DNA from: Novosphingobium sp.
GTDB lineage: Bacteria > Pseudomonadota > Alphaproteobacteria > Sphingomonadales > Sphingomonadaceae
NCBI RefSeq assembly: GCF_027489515.1
Contig: NZ_JAIXZS010000021.1
Span: 1 to 64,000 of the forward strand
Reading direction: 5' to 3'
Length of the DNA stretch: 64,000 nucleotides
Shown: piece after piece, positions 36,332 through 45,031 of the stretch
How the letters are laid out: every line of letters starts with the position of its first letter
Numbering within the stretch: the first letter of the stretch is position 1
Notes under the pieces: generated by a model
What the model saw: the letters and a program-made list of their open reading frames with translations, nothing else
Told to the model about the DNA's origin: nothing
The model's database searches: none
Position numbers and translations under genes: made by a program

Positions 36332-37329
36332 GTCGACGCGCGCACGATGAGCTGCGGCTCGATCTGCTGCGAAGTCGTCTCCTCACCAGCAATGCGGCGC
36401 AGCAACGTCTGGGTCAGTAGATCGGCACCGTGGCGCAGCTGCTGGTCGATCGTCGAGATCGGCGGGGCCATATGCTCGCCGATCGGCAAGCCGTCATAGC
36501 CAACAACCCGCACATCATCGGGCACGCTGCGGCCGAGATCGCGCAGCGCGCGGATCACGCTGATCGCGGTGACGTCAGAACCCGCCACGATCCCGTCGGG
36601 CATTTCGGGCAACGCGCCAAGCTTCTGCCGCAGATCGGCATAGGCCGCATCGGGCTCGAAATGCGTTGGGATCGCCGTGAGGCTCGCAAGGCCGGTTTCC
36701 TGCACGGCGAGGCGCGCGCCATCCACGCGGTCGCCGAATTCGCTCCCCTCGACCGGCCCGGCATAGGCGATCCGCCGGCAGCCCCGCTCCACCAGATGCA
36801 GCGCGGCCATGCGCCCTCCCAGCCGGTTGTTCGACCCGATCGAGCAGTGGTGCTGCCCGGGGGCATGGCCGCCCCAGACCACCATCGGCGCATAGCGGCG
36901 CGAGACCGTCTCGATCACGTGGAACTGGTCCGACTGCCCGACGACGATGATTCCATCGACCCGCCCGCTACCGATAAACCGATCAATCCAGCGATCGTTG
37001 CGCGGGATCACGCGAGAGAGGAGCAGGTCATACCCGCGCTCGGCAAAGGCATCGGCGAGAAAGCCGGTCATCGTGTTGAAGAACGGATCGGAAAGGTGCT
37101 GCAGTGCCTCGTGACCCAGGGGCACCAGCACGCCGATCGTCATCGTGCGCTGCGTGCGCAGATTGCGCGCGGCCACATTGGGCTGGTAGCCAAGCTTCTC
37201 TGCCAGCGCCGCAATCCGCTTGCGCGTCTCTTCGCTCACCCGGCCCGATCCCGTCAGCGCGCGCGAAGCGGTGGCGGTGGAGACTCCGGCGAGTTCGGCA
37301 AACTCCTTGATGTTCTTGACGCTGGCCAT
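36328..37329 (-). CDS. LacI family transcriptional regulator
   Basis: MASVKNIKEFAELAGVSTATASRALTGSGRVSEETRKRIAALAEKLGYQPNVAARNLRTQ; periplasmic-binding-like sensor. Confidence 0.96.
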   Translation of the reverse strand: MASVKNIKEFAELAGVSTATASRALTGSGRVSEETRKRIAALAEKLGYQPNVAARNLRTQRTMTIGVLVPLGHEALQHLSDPFFNTMTGFLADAFAERGYDLLLSRVIPRNDRWIDRFIGSGRVDGIIVVGQSDQFHVIETVSRRYAPMVVWGGHAPGQHHCSIGSNNRLGGRMAALHLVERGCRRIAYAGPVEGSEFGDRVDGARLAVQETGLASLTAIPTHFEPDAAYADLRQKLGALPEMPDGIVAGSDVTAISVIRALRDLGRSVPDDVRVVGYDGLPIGEHMAPPISTIDQQLRHGADLLTQTLLRRIAGEETTSQQIEPQLIVRAST

Positions 37330-37399
37330 GGGATCCTTTGAACTCGCGCTGCATTAACGGGCAACTCGCCGCACTCGTCAATGGGGGCGCATGCGGTCG

Positions 37400-39076
37400 C
37401 TAGCGCAGGCTTGCCCGTTCTGCGGCATCGATCTCGCCAATCATGTGCGGCTCCCGCTCGATCCGCAACGAAGGGAAGCTGCCGCGACCCACCGGCTGCC
37501 ACTCCGGCAGCCCGGCGCCGTCCGGCCTGCCTGTCGCGGCAAAGGAAATCAGCGTGCGCGACATGCGCGCGGCAAGGTCCAGTGCCTCGGCCCCGCCACC
37601 GGTCATCGAGGCACAGCGCGCCGCGTTGTCGAACCAGAACGGAATGTCGAGGCAATGAAACGCGCGCGGGCGGCCGTCCAGGATCGGGGTCTGCCAGGTG
37701 AACCAGAACACGTGCGTGCGCGCGGCGCCGGCGGCAAGGCGGCGGGCGGCCTGATCGATCACTGCCTGCCGGATCGGCGCAGTGGCGATGCACGACCACA
37801 AGTCGAACGGCTTGGCGCCGGGCGTTGCTGCGCGGAAGGCCCGGATCACCGCATCGGCGCGGCCGGGCAGGAAGCGTTCGACGCGGGCCAGCAGAGCCGT
37901 TTCGTCCATCGCGTCACAGTCCGGCTGGTTGATGCCAGACACGAACTCGTTGAGCGTCGAACCGATGATCAGCGGTACGGCCGGATCGGTGGCGGGAAGT
38001 GCCGGGCCGGCGGGATCAGCCAGAATCGTGCGGCCATCGATCACTGGCGCGTAGTCGAGGATCTGCGGGATCCGGCGCACATCGACGAAGCCGTCGAACG
38101 GCGGATTGATCCGCGCCGCCACGCGGTCTGCCGCCGCGCGCAAGTCGGCATAGGGCAGCGATTGCAATCTCGCGAAATCGCCCGCGCCCACTCCCAGTTC
38201 AGCCAGCAGCAGCGCGGCCAGCCGGGCGCTGCGCTCAGGCGTGCTGAACCCGGCGAACGATCCGCTGAGGATCATTGCCCGATGATAGAGCCCGCGCGCC
38301 GCCGGCATCGCCATCAGCGCCGAGACTTTGGCCCCGCCGCCCGATTGGCCGAAGATCGTCACCCGGTCCGGATCGCCGCCGAACGCCGCGATATTGCCCT
38401 GCACCCAGCGCAGCGCGGCAACAATATCGAGCATGCCGAGATTGCCGGTTTCGGCGAAGTCCGGCCCCCAGGCCGAAAGATCGAGGAAGCCGAGCAGATT
38501 GAGCCGGTGGTTCAGCGTGACAACCACTGCATCCCCGCTCCGGGCCAGGTTCTCGCCATCGAAGGCTGGAATATCGTGGCCTGACCCGGCTGCGAAGCCG
38601 CCGCCGTGGAGCCAGACCAGCACCGGCCGTCGCTTCGCGGTGCCGTGCGCGGGAGTCCAGACGTTCAGCCGCAGGCAGTCCTCGTCGGCCACCGCATCGT
38701 TCCAGCGGAAGATGAAGGCTTCCTCATCGTGGAAGCGGCCCATCCCCTTGTCTTGCGGGGCAATCGGGCCAAAGTGCAAGGCAGAGCGCACACCCTGCCA
38801 TGGCGTCGGCGGCTGGGGCGGGCGGAAGCGGTTGGCGCCGCCGGTTGGCGCACCGTAAGGCACGCCCTTGAACATGGTGACCCCGCCTTCACGGTAGCCG
38901 CGAACAAGCCCGGCAGTCGTGCGCACGGTGGGATCGGTGGACAAGGCGGCCTCGCGCGGCGGCGCCGGAGCTGAGCTCGCAGCGCCGGGCGCTAAGCCCA
39001 GCCCGGCTGCGAAGGCCGCGCCCTTGATCAGATCGCGGCGGTCAAGCCCTCCTGCCCCGGCAGACGTCTCGGCCAT
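37400..39076 (-). CDS. Carboxylesterase type B with twin-arginine leader
   Basis: LDRRDLIKGAAFAAGLGLAPGAASSA; FKGVPYGAPTGGANRFRPPQPP; VTIFGQSGGGAKVSALMAMP. Confidence 0.93.
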   Translation of the reverse strand: MAETSAGAGGLDRRDLIKGAAFAAGLGLAPGAASSAPAPPREAALSTDPTVRTTAGLVRGYREGGVTMFKGVPYGAPTGGANRFRPPQPPTPWQGVRSALHFGPIAPQDKGMGRFHDEEAFIFRWNDAVADEDCLRLNVWTPAHGTAKRRPVLVWLHGGGFAAGSGHDIPAFDGENLARSGDAVVVTLNHRLNLLGFLDLSAWGPDFAETGNLGMLDIVAALRWVQGNIAAFGGDPDRVTIFGQSGGGAKVSALMAMPAARGLYHRAMILSGSFAGFSTPERSARLAALLLAELGVGAGDFARLQSLPYADLRAAADRVAARINPPFDGFVDVRRIPQILDYAPVIDGRTILADPAGPALPATDPAVPLIIGSTLNEFVSGINQPDCDAMDETALLARVERFLPGRADAVIRAFRAATPGAKPFDLWSCIATAPIRQAVIDQAARRLAAGAARTHVFWFTWQTPILDGRPRAFHCLDIPFWFDNAARCASMTGGGAEALDLAARMSRTLISFAATGRPDGAGLPEWQPVGRGSFPSLRIEREPHMIGEIDAAERASLR

Positions 39077-39166
39077 GGTTTCAGCGCCTTCGGATGGACT
39101 GGCAGGACGGCGCCCGGCTCCGCAAGGGAAACCGGGCGATATCCCGACCAGATCGGTTGGTCCGGA

Positions 39167-41320
39167 TCAGTTGGTGTTCAGCCGGAACGTCACGCCGATG
39201 GTTCGCGGACGCGGCCCGGCGAGCAGCGTGGGACCATTGGCCGAGGTCGGCCCGCGCTCGTCGGACAGATTGTCCGCAAAAAGGCGCAGTTCATGGCGAT
39301 CACGGCGCAGGCCGATGCTCGCCTGGAACAGCTGATAGGGGTTGATCTCGTTCACCGTGGCATCGCCGAGGCGGAACCGGCCGACCGTGGTCGCCGATCC
39401 GGTCATGAACAACTCGTACTTGCCGACGTTCGTCTCGTAGGCCGCATCGAGACGGAAGTTGTGCGTCGGCGTGTTGAGCAGGCGCTTGCCGTTGGCAATC
39501 CGGGGATCCGCGCCGTTGAAGGCGGGGATCACGTTGGTGAACTTCGAATCGTTGACGTTGCCGATCGCGGTCAGCGTCAGGCCCTTCAGCGGCGTCCGCC
39601 AGGTCGCTTCAAGGTCGATGCCCTGCGCCTTGCCGTCACCCAGATTGGCGAAGGCAGCAAGGCCGATCGAGGTGTTGAAGGCGCTCTGGATGTTCGTGTA
39701 CTTGATATCGTAGAGGCTGACGGCAAGCCGCAGCGCCCCATCGAGCAGCGTGCCCTTGGTGCCGATCTCGAGGTTGCGCAGCTTGTCAGGCGTGAGCGAA
39801 AGCCCGCTCGGCACACCGTCCGCGATCACCGCGTCGGCCTGGGCCTGCGATTGCAGGATGCCGCTGCGGAAACCGGTGCCGGCATTGAAGAACACCGTCC
39901 AGTTCGTCGTCGGGTACCACGCGAGGTTGGCACGCCAGGTTACCGCGTCGGGCGTGGCCTTGATGAACACGGGAACGCCATTGGAGATCGAGTTCGCCGT
40001 GCGCTTGTCCTTGAAATAGCGCAGGCCGACGAGCGGCACGAGTTTGCCGCCGAACAGTTCGTAGCTGGCTTCGGAGAACACGGCCGCGTTCTCCGTCTTG
40101 GTGATTGTCTGGCCGCTGAGCGCGAAAGCGGGGAAGTTCAGATTGAACGTGTAGAGGCTCTTGGCGTTCTGGTAGAACACGCCCGCCACGCCCTTGAACG
40201 GCCCACCCTTGTTGGTGGCAAGGCGCAGTTCGTTGACAAAGTTGCGCGCGTCCCCGCCGTTGATCAGCGTCCCGATGCCGAGCGGCGCGCCCAGATTGAG
40301 GCCGACCTGGAACCCACCGGGCAGCGACTTCTGGTACGAAGTCGCGTTGGTCAGCGTGAGTGCGCCGATATCGCGGGTGATCGTGTTCGAAAGGTACCAG
40401 GCGCGGCGGCGATCATACCCCACCACGTCGCCCTGGAACGAAGCGAACGGCGGCTTAACCGAGTTAATGACGTTGAGGTAGTTCTGGTCGGTGCTGAAGT
40501 ACCAGCCGCGCAGGCGCACGGTGGTCAGCGCATCGGGCTTCCACAGCAGAACCGCCTGGAGGTCCTTCGAGGTGACGTCGTTCGCATCCTTCTCGCGCGG
40601 GGTGCCGGTGGGCGCGCCCGAATAGATATCGGCATAACCGGCACGGCGATCGTAGCCGCCGCTGATGCGCAGGCCGAGCTTGCCCTCGATCAGCGGAACC
40701 GACACGGCCGCAGCGCCGCGATAGTTGGGGTCACCCGCCTCGCGCGTGGTCGAAAGCTCGGCCTCGCCCGCCACCGTGATCTTTTCGAGGTCGGGGTTCT
40801 TGGTGCGGTAGATGATCGTGCCGGCGGACGAGCCGAGACCGTAGAGCGTACCCTGCGGACCACGCAGCACTTCGATCCGGTCGATGTCGAAGTACTGCAC
40901 CGGCGGTGCGGCCTGGTTGTTGGGCACACCGAAGGGCGTATCATCGAGGTAGTAGCCGATCAGACCATCGCCGATCGGCCCGCCCGCGCCCGAACCGCGG
41001 AATGAAAAGATGCGGTAGCCGGCACCGATTTCCTGCGCCTGCGAAGCACCGGGGATAAGCTGGATGAGATCCGAGCCATCGCGCACATTGCGCTGCTTGA
41101 GCGTGTCACCGCTGAACGCCTGGATGGCGATCGGCACCTGATCGAGCTTGAGCGAGCCGGACTTGAGCGCGGTGACGACGATCTCGCCCGCATCGGCCGC
41201 TTCGGTGGCTTGCGGGGTCGCTTCCTGCGCCTGCGCGGATGCGGCGATGATCAGGGCCATTGTCGCGGCGGCACCGGCGAGGCGCGCGCGCAGATGGTTG
41301 CGGTGGTGATTGGGCTTCAT
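39167..41320 (-). CDS. TonB-dependent receptor
   Basis: Plug EIVVTALKSGSLKLDQVPIAIQAFSGDTLKQRNVRDGSDLIQLIPG...IEVLRGPQGTLYGLGSSAGTIIYRTKNP; signal peptide MKPNHHRNHLRARLAGAAATMALIIAASAQAQE. Confidence 0.93.
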   Translation of the reverse strand: MKPNHHRNHLRARLAGAAATMALIIAASAQAQEATPQATEAADAGEIVVTALKSGSLKLDQVPIAIQAFSGDTLKQRNVRDGSDLIQLIPGASQAQEIGAGYRIFSFRGSGAGGPIGDGLIGYYLDDTPFGVPNNQAAPPVQYFDIDRIEVLRGPQGTLYGLGSSAGTIIYRTKNPDLEKITVAGEAELSTTREAGDPNYRGAAAVSVPLIEGKLGLRISGGYDRRAGYADIYSGAPTGTPREKDANDVTSKDLQAVLLWKPDALTTVRLRGWYFSTDQNYLNVINSVKPPFASFQGDVVGYDRRRAWYLSNTITRDIGALTLTNATSYQKSLPGGFQVGLNLGAPLGIGTLINGGDARNFVNELRLATNKGGPFKGVAGVFYQNAKSLYTFNLNFPAFALSGQTITKTENAAVFSEASYELFGGKLVPLVGLRYFKDKRTANSISNGVPVFIKATPDAVTWRANLAWYPTTNWTVFFNAGTGFRSGILQSQAQADAVIADGVPSGLSLTPDKLRNLEIGTKGTLLDGALRLAVSLYDIKYTNIQSAFNTSIGLAAFANLGDGKAQGIDLEATWRTPLKGLTLTAIGNVNDSKFTNVIPAFNGADPRIANGKRLLNTPTHNFRLDAAYETNVGKYELFMTGSATTVGRFRLGDATVNEINPYQLFQASIGLRRDRHELRLFADNLSDERGPTSANGPTLLAGPRPRTIGVTFRLNTN

Positions 41321-41345
41321 GGTATCCTCCCTCATTCTTGAATAC

Positions 41346-41365
41346 TTGCGTAATCGATTGTGCAA
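41346..41365. promoter_or_regulatory. LacI-type operator site B
   Basis: TTGCGTAATCGATTGTGCAA, 25 bp upstream of the TonB receptor ATG at 41320. Confidence 0.7.
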
Positions 41366-41412
41366 CTGGTGTCAAATCGTTGCGTGCTCGCCCTTTGGTG
41401 CGCTTCAGCTTC

Positions 41413-42504
41413 TCAGGATCTGGCGGACGCGGGCTGGAAGGCGGCGCTCAGCGCCGATTTCCAGGATGCCGTAAAGTTGCGCGCGGCGCGCGAGGCGGGC
41501 GCGATGAAATCGAAGCCGTGATAGGCGCCGGGAATGACCAGCAGCTGTGTCGGCACGCCAGCCGCGATCAGCGCCTGCGCATAGGCAATGTCTTCCTCGG
41601 CAAAGAGATCGATTGCGCCGACGCCGATGAAGGTCGGTGGCAGGCCGGCGTAGCTGGTGATCCGCGCTGGAACCGCGCCTGACGGTACAGTCACGCTGCC
41701 CGCCGGCTGGCTGAGCAGGCTGGCCCAGCCGACCCGGTTGCCCGCCTCGTTCCAGCCGATCGTGCCGATGAACGGCGGCACACGGCGCGTGCTGCCGGTG
41801 CGGTCATCGAGCATCGGATAGATCAGCACCTGATAGCACAGCGGCACACTGCCCCGATCCCGCGCCGCGATGGCGACCATTGCCGCAAGGCCGCCGCCTG
41901 CGCTTTCGCCCATGACCGCAATCCGCGCAGCGTCCACGCCCAAAGCCGCAGCATTGGCATGGAGCCAGACGAGCGCAGCGTGGCAATCCTCGAGCGGCCC
42001 CGGGAACACGGTTTCGGGCGAAAGCCGGTACTCGACCTCAACCACCACGCAGCCCAGTTCCTCAGCGAGGCGCTGCGAGGCCGGAAACGTATCCTGCATG
42101 CGGCCCACAATGAAGCCGCCCCCGTGAATGTGCAGCACGGCAGGGCGCGGTGCTCCGCCGGCGCGCGCACCGATCACCGCGATGGAAACTTCGGGATGCC
42201 CGGGGGCTCCGGGAATGCGCCGCAGCTCGATGGCCGGCGCAGCCAGCGGCGGCGCTGGAGGCGGTGCCTTCTCCCGCATCGCGCGGATCGCGGCGGGATC
42301 GAGCGGATCGGGCAGCGGCCGCGCCAGGATCATCCTTGCGCCGTCGCGCAGTTCGGGATCGACCATGCGCAGCGCGTCACTCTCGGGCGCGGCGGAGGCC
42401 GCCAGTGCGCGCAACGGCAAAGCCGTGAGCGCTGCGGCGCCGGCAGCGGCAAAGCCGAACGATCTGCGTGTGAATGTCACCGTCAATCCCTCTCGCCCTG
42501 CCAC
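41413..42504 (-). CDS. Alpha/beta hydrolase (hormone-sensitive-lipase-like), twin-arginine leader (start possibly GTG 42480)
   Basis: VTFTRRSFGFAAAGAAALTALPLRALAA leader; HIHGGGFIVG, VMGESAGGGLAAMV, YHGFDF. Confidence 0.9.
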   Translation of the reverse strand: MAGREGLTVTFTRRSFGFAAAGAAALTALPLRALAASAAPESDALRMVDPELRDGARMILARPLPDPLDPAAIRAMREKAPPPAPPLAAPAIELRRIPGAPGHPEVSIAVIGARAGGAPRPAVLHIHGGGFIVGRMQDTFPASQRLAEELGCVVVEVEYRLSPETVFPGPLEDCHAALVWLHANAAALGVDAARIAVMGESAGGGLAAMVAIAARDRGSVPLCYQVLIYPMLDDRTGSTRRVPPFIGTIGWNEAGNRVGWASLLSQPAGSVTVPSGAVPARITSYAGLPPTFIGVGAIDLFAEEDIAYAQALIAAGVPTQLLVIPGAYHGFDFIAPASRAARNFTASWKSALSAAFQPASARS

Positions 42505-42540
42505 GGTCTGCGCTGCGGTCTGAGCGCGCGAAGCCTGCGC

Positions 42541-42556
42541 GCAATCGATTACGTGC
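42541..42556. promoter_or_regulatory. LacI-type operator site C
   Basis: GCAATCGATTACGTGC in divergent region 42504/42657. Confidence 0.6.
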
Positions 42557-42575
42557 TTACACCTTGCAGTCAGAA

Positions 42576-42593
42576 TTGCAATCGATTACGCAA
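42576..42593. promoter_or_regulatory. LacI-type operator site D
   Basis: TTGCAATCGATTACGCAA in divergent region 42504/42657. Confidence 0.65.
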
Positions 42594-42656
42594 GTCTGAA
42601 GATCGGGACGCAAGGCAGCAAGCGTTCGCCGCGGATCACGAGGAGAGACCCCCAAC

Positions 42657-43775
42657 ATGGCCAGCGCGACATTTCCCTTGATCGCCCGCACGATGCGCTT
42701 CGCCTGCGCGCTGGTTCTGGCGGCCACTCTGCTGCCCTCGGGCCAGCCGGCCAGAGCCGCCGATACGCCGCCGGCCGTCGTCGTCGATGCGGATGGCACG
42801 GTTCACGTGCCGGCGATGGCCGTGCCCGTCTCGTCGATGCTCAGCCCCGAGGCCAGGCAATACATGGCTGACCATCTCCACGACATGCAGAACCCTGAGA
42901 AGGTCCGGCAAGTGGGCGGCGTCCCGGTGTTCATGGAACCCTACCTCGCCGAAGCCAAGGCCGCCTACGCCTATACCATGCGCGAGCACCGGATCGGCGG
43001 CGTGCGGGTGTTCGACTATGCCCCCAAGGCCGGGATCGCACGGCGCAATGCCCGCCGCGTGCTGATCAACCTCCACGGCGGCGGCTTCATGGGCTGCTTC
43101 CCCGGCTGCGCCGAACTCGAAGCCATTCCCGTGGCTACGCTCGGCAAGGTGCGGGTTGTCTCAGTCGACTACCGGCAGGGTCCTGAGCACAAGTTTCCCG
43201 CCGCGAGTGAGGATGTAGCGCTGGTCTACCGCGCACTGCTGAAGTCCCATCGCCCGGCGCAGATCGGCATCTATGGCTGTTCGGCCGGCGGCATGCTCAC
43301 GGGCATGGCGCTCGCGTGGTTTCAGCGGCACGACCTGCCCCGCCCGGGCGCGGCGGGCATCTTCTGCGCCGGGCTCACCAGTTCCGCGAACGGCTTTGGC
43401 GGCGATGCCGATTACATGACCGCCGCAGTGGGCGAGGCGCGCCCAGCGCCGGCCTGGCCCTCCACCAGCCCGCCGACATGGACCGCCCTGCCCTATTTCA
43501 AGGACGCGGACCCGAAGAATCCGCTCGTCTCGCCCGGCTCATCCGATGCGGTGCTGCGCCGCTTTCCGCCCACACTGATCATCACCGCCACGCGCGGCTT
43601 CGAGCTGAGTTCTGCGGTCAAGACCCACACCCGCCTCGTCGCGCTGGGCGTGCCCGCCGAACTGCATGTGTGGGAGGGCCTGTTCCACGGCTTCTTCTAC
43701 AAGCCGGACATGCCCGAATCGCGCGAAGCCTATGACGTCATCCTCAAGTTCTTCGACCGGAACCTCGCGCGCTAA
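42657..43775 (+). CDS. Alpha/beta hydrolase with Sec-like signal peptide
   Basis: Leader MASATFPLIARTMRFACALVLAATLLPSGQPARAA; NLHGGGFMG, IYGCSAGGMLTGMAL, FHGFFY. Confidence 0.9.
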   Translation: MASATFPLIARTMRFACALVLAATLLPSGQPARAADTPPAVVVDADGTVHVPAMAVPVSSMLSPEARQYMADHLHDMQNPEKVRQVGGVPVFMEPYLAEAKAAYAYTMREHRIGGVRVFDYAPKAGIARRNARRVLINLHGGGFMGCFPGCAELEAIPVATLGKVRVVSVDYRQGPEHKFPAASEDVALVYRALLKSHRPAQIGIYGCSAGGMLTGMALAWFQRHDLPRPGAAGIFCAGLTSSANGFGGDADYMTAAVGEARPAPAWPSTSPPTWTALPYFKDADPKNPLVSPGSSDAVLRRFPPTLIITATRGFELSSAVKTHTRLVALGVPAELHVWEGLFHGFFYKPDMPESREAYDVILKFFDRNLAR

Positions 43776-44872
43776 GTCGAAAACGCCGCGCGCAGTTCAG
43801 CCTTCCACGCCGCCGTGAACTCGCGCGAGACGCGCGCTTCGGGCACGACAAAATCGAAGGCATGCCACGCGGCGGGCGTGACATGGATGCGCGTCTTCAC
43901 GCCTGCTGTGATCAGGCGCTGGCCGAATGCAATATCCTCATCGACGAAGAGATCGAGCGCGCCGACGCCGATGAAGGTGGGCGCAAGGCCCGCCAGATTG
44001 CTCTCCCGCGCCGGCACGCTGCCCGTCGGCACGCTGTCGGAACCCGCCGGAACGCCCAAGAAGGCGCTCCAGCCGAACCGGTTCGCTTCGGCCGACCAGC
44101 CTACCGTGCCGATATGCGGCGGCACGGTGCGGGTCGATCCGGTGCGGTCATCCAGCATGGGATAGATCAGCACGACCTGGCACAGCGGCACCTCACCGCG
44201 ATCGCGCGCCATCAGCGCTGTCATCGCGGCCAGCCCGCCGCCCGCACTTTCGCCCATCACCGCAATCCGCGCGGGATCGATGCCGAGGCTCTGCGCATTG
44301 GCCGCCATCCACGTGAGCGCGGCATAGTTATCGAGAACGGGGCCAGGGAAAGGCGTTTCCGGCGAGAGACGATAATCGACATTGACCACCACCGCGTCGA
44401 ACTCTGTCGCAAGCGCCTGGCAGAACGACGTCAGATTGCGGGCGCGGCCGGAGATCATCCCGCCGCCGTGGATATGGAGGATCGCCGGCCTTGGCTTGCC
44501 CGCAGGCCCCGGCACGATCAACTCGATCGCCACCGGCGGCGCGCCCGCTGGGCCCGGGATCGTCCGCATCAGGACTTCGGGAGCCTTCAGCAAGGGCGGC
44601 GGCGCCCAGCCTGCGCGGATGGCAGGCAATGCCTCACGCGACATCGGGGGGAATTTCTGGGCCAGCATCGCACGCGCCGCCGCCCGCAGTTCGGGATCGA
44701 CGAGCGCAAGCGGGTCGGAACCGGCCGTCTCGGCCCCAAGGGCCAGACTGCTCCGCGCAAGGCCCGGCACAAGCGCCATCGCCCCGGCGCCAAGGATGAT
44801 GCGGTGCAGATCACGGCGGCTGATGGTCAAGCGAAACTCCTGTCCGGGCGGTGCAGCGATCGTTCGGATCAC
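43772..44872 (-). CDS. Alpha/beta hydrolase, paralogue of 41413-42504, twin-arginine leader
   Basis: ISRRDLHRIILGAGAMALVPGLARSSLA; HIHGGGMISG; VMGESAGGGLAAMTAL; VLIYPMLDDRTGSTR shared with the paralogue. Confidence 0.9.
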   Translation of the reverse strand: MIRTIAAPPGQEFRLTISRRDLHRIILGAGAMALVPGLARSSLALGAETAGSDPLALVDPELRAAARAMLAQKFPPMSREALPAIRAGWAPPPLLKAPEVLMRTIPGPAGAPPVAIELIVPGPAGKPRPAILHIHGGGMISGRARNLTSFCQALATEFDAVVVNVDYRLSPETPFPGPVLDNYAALTWMAANAQSLGIDPARIAVMGESAGGGLAAMTALMARDRGEVPLCQVVLIYPMLDDRTGSTRTVPPHIGTVGWSAEANRFGWSAFLGVPAGSDSVPTGSVPARESNLAGLAPTFIGVGALDLFVDEDIAFGQRLITAGVKTRIHVTPAAWHAFDFVVPEARVSREFTAAWKAELRAAFST

Positions 44873-44889
44873 GAGAAAGGTCTGCGTGG

Positions 44890-44909
44890 TTGCGTAACCG
44901 ATTACAAGA
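44890..44909. promoter_or_regulatory. LacI-type operator site E
   Basis: TTGCGTAACCGATTACAAGA in divergent region 44872/45032. Confidence 0.55.
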
Positions 44910-45031
44910 GGGTTGCAGCAACGAATGCACCCGTAAATGCACCCGCGATTGCACTGGGCGACTGCGCTCGCTTGACTTGCTCCGCCCCGCGCCCAATAAA
45001 CCGGATAATTATCGGATCAGCGGGGAATGGC

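Noticed and set aside
44924-44945. Direct repeat AATGCACCCG x2 (12-bp spacing) upstream of the MFS gene
   Set aside because: Only two short copies; could be a half-site pair but not enough support to separate from chance
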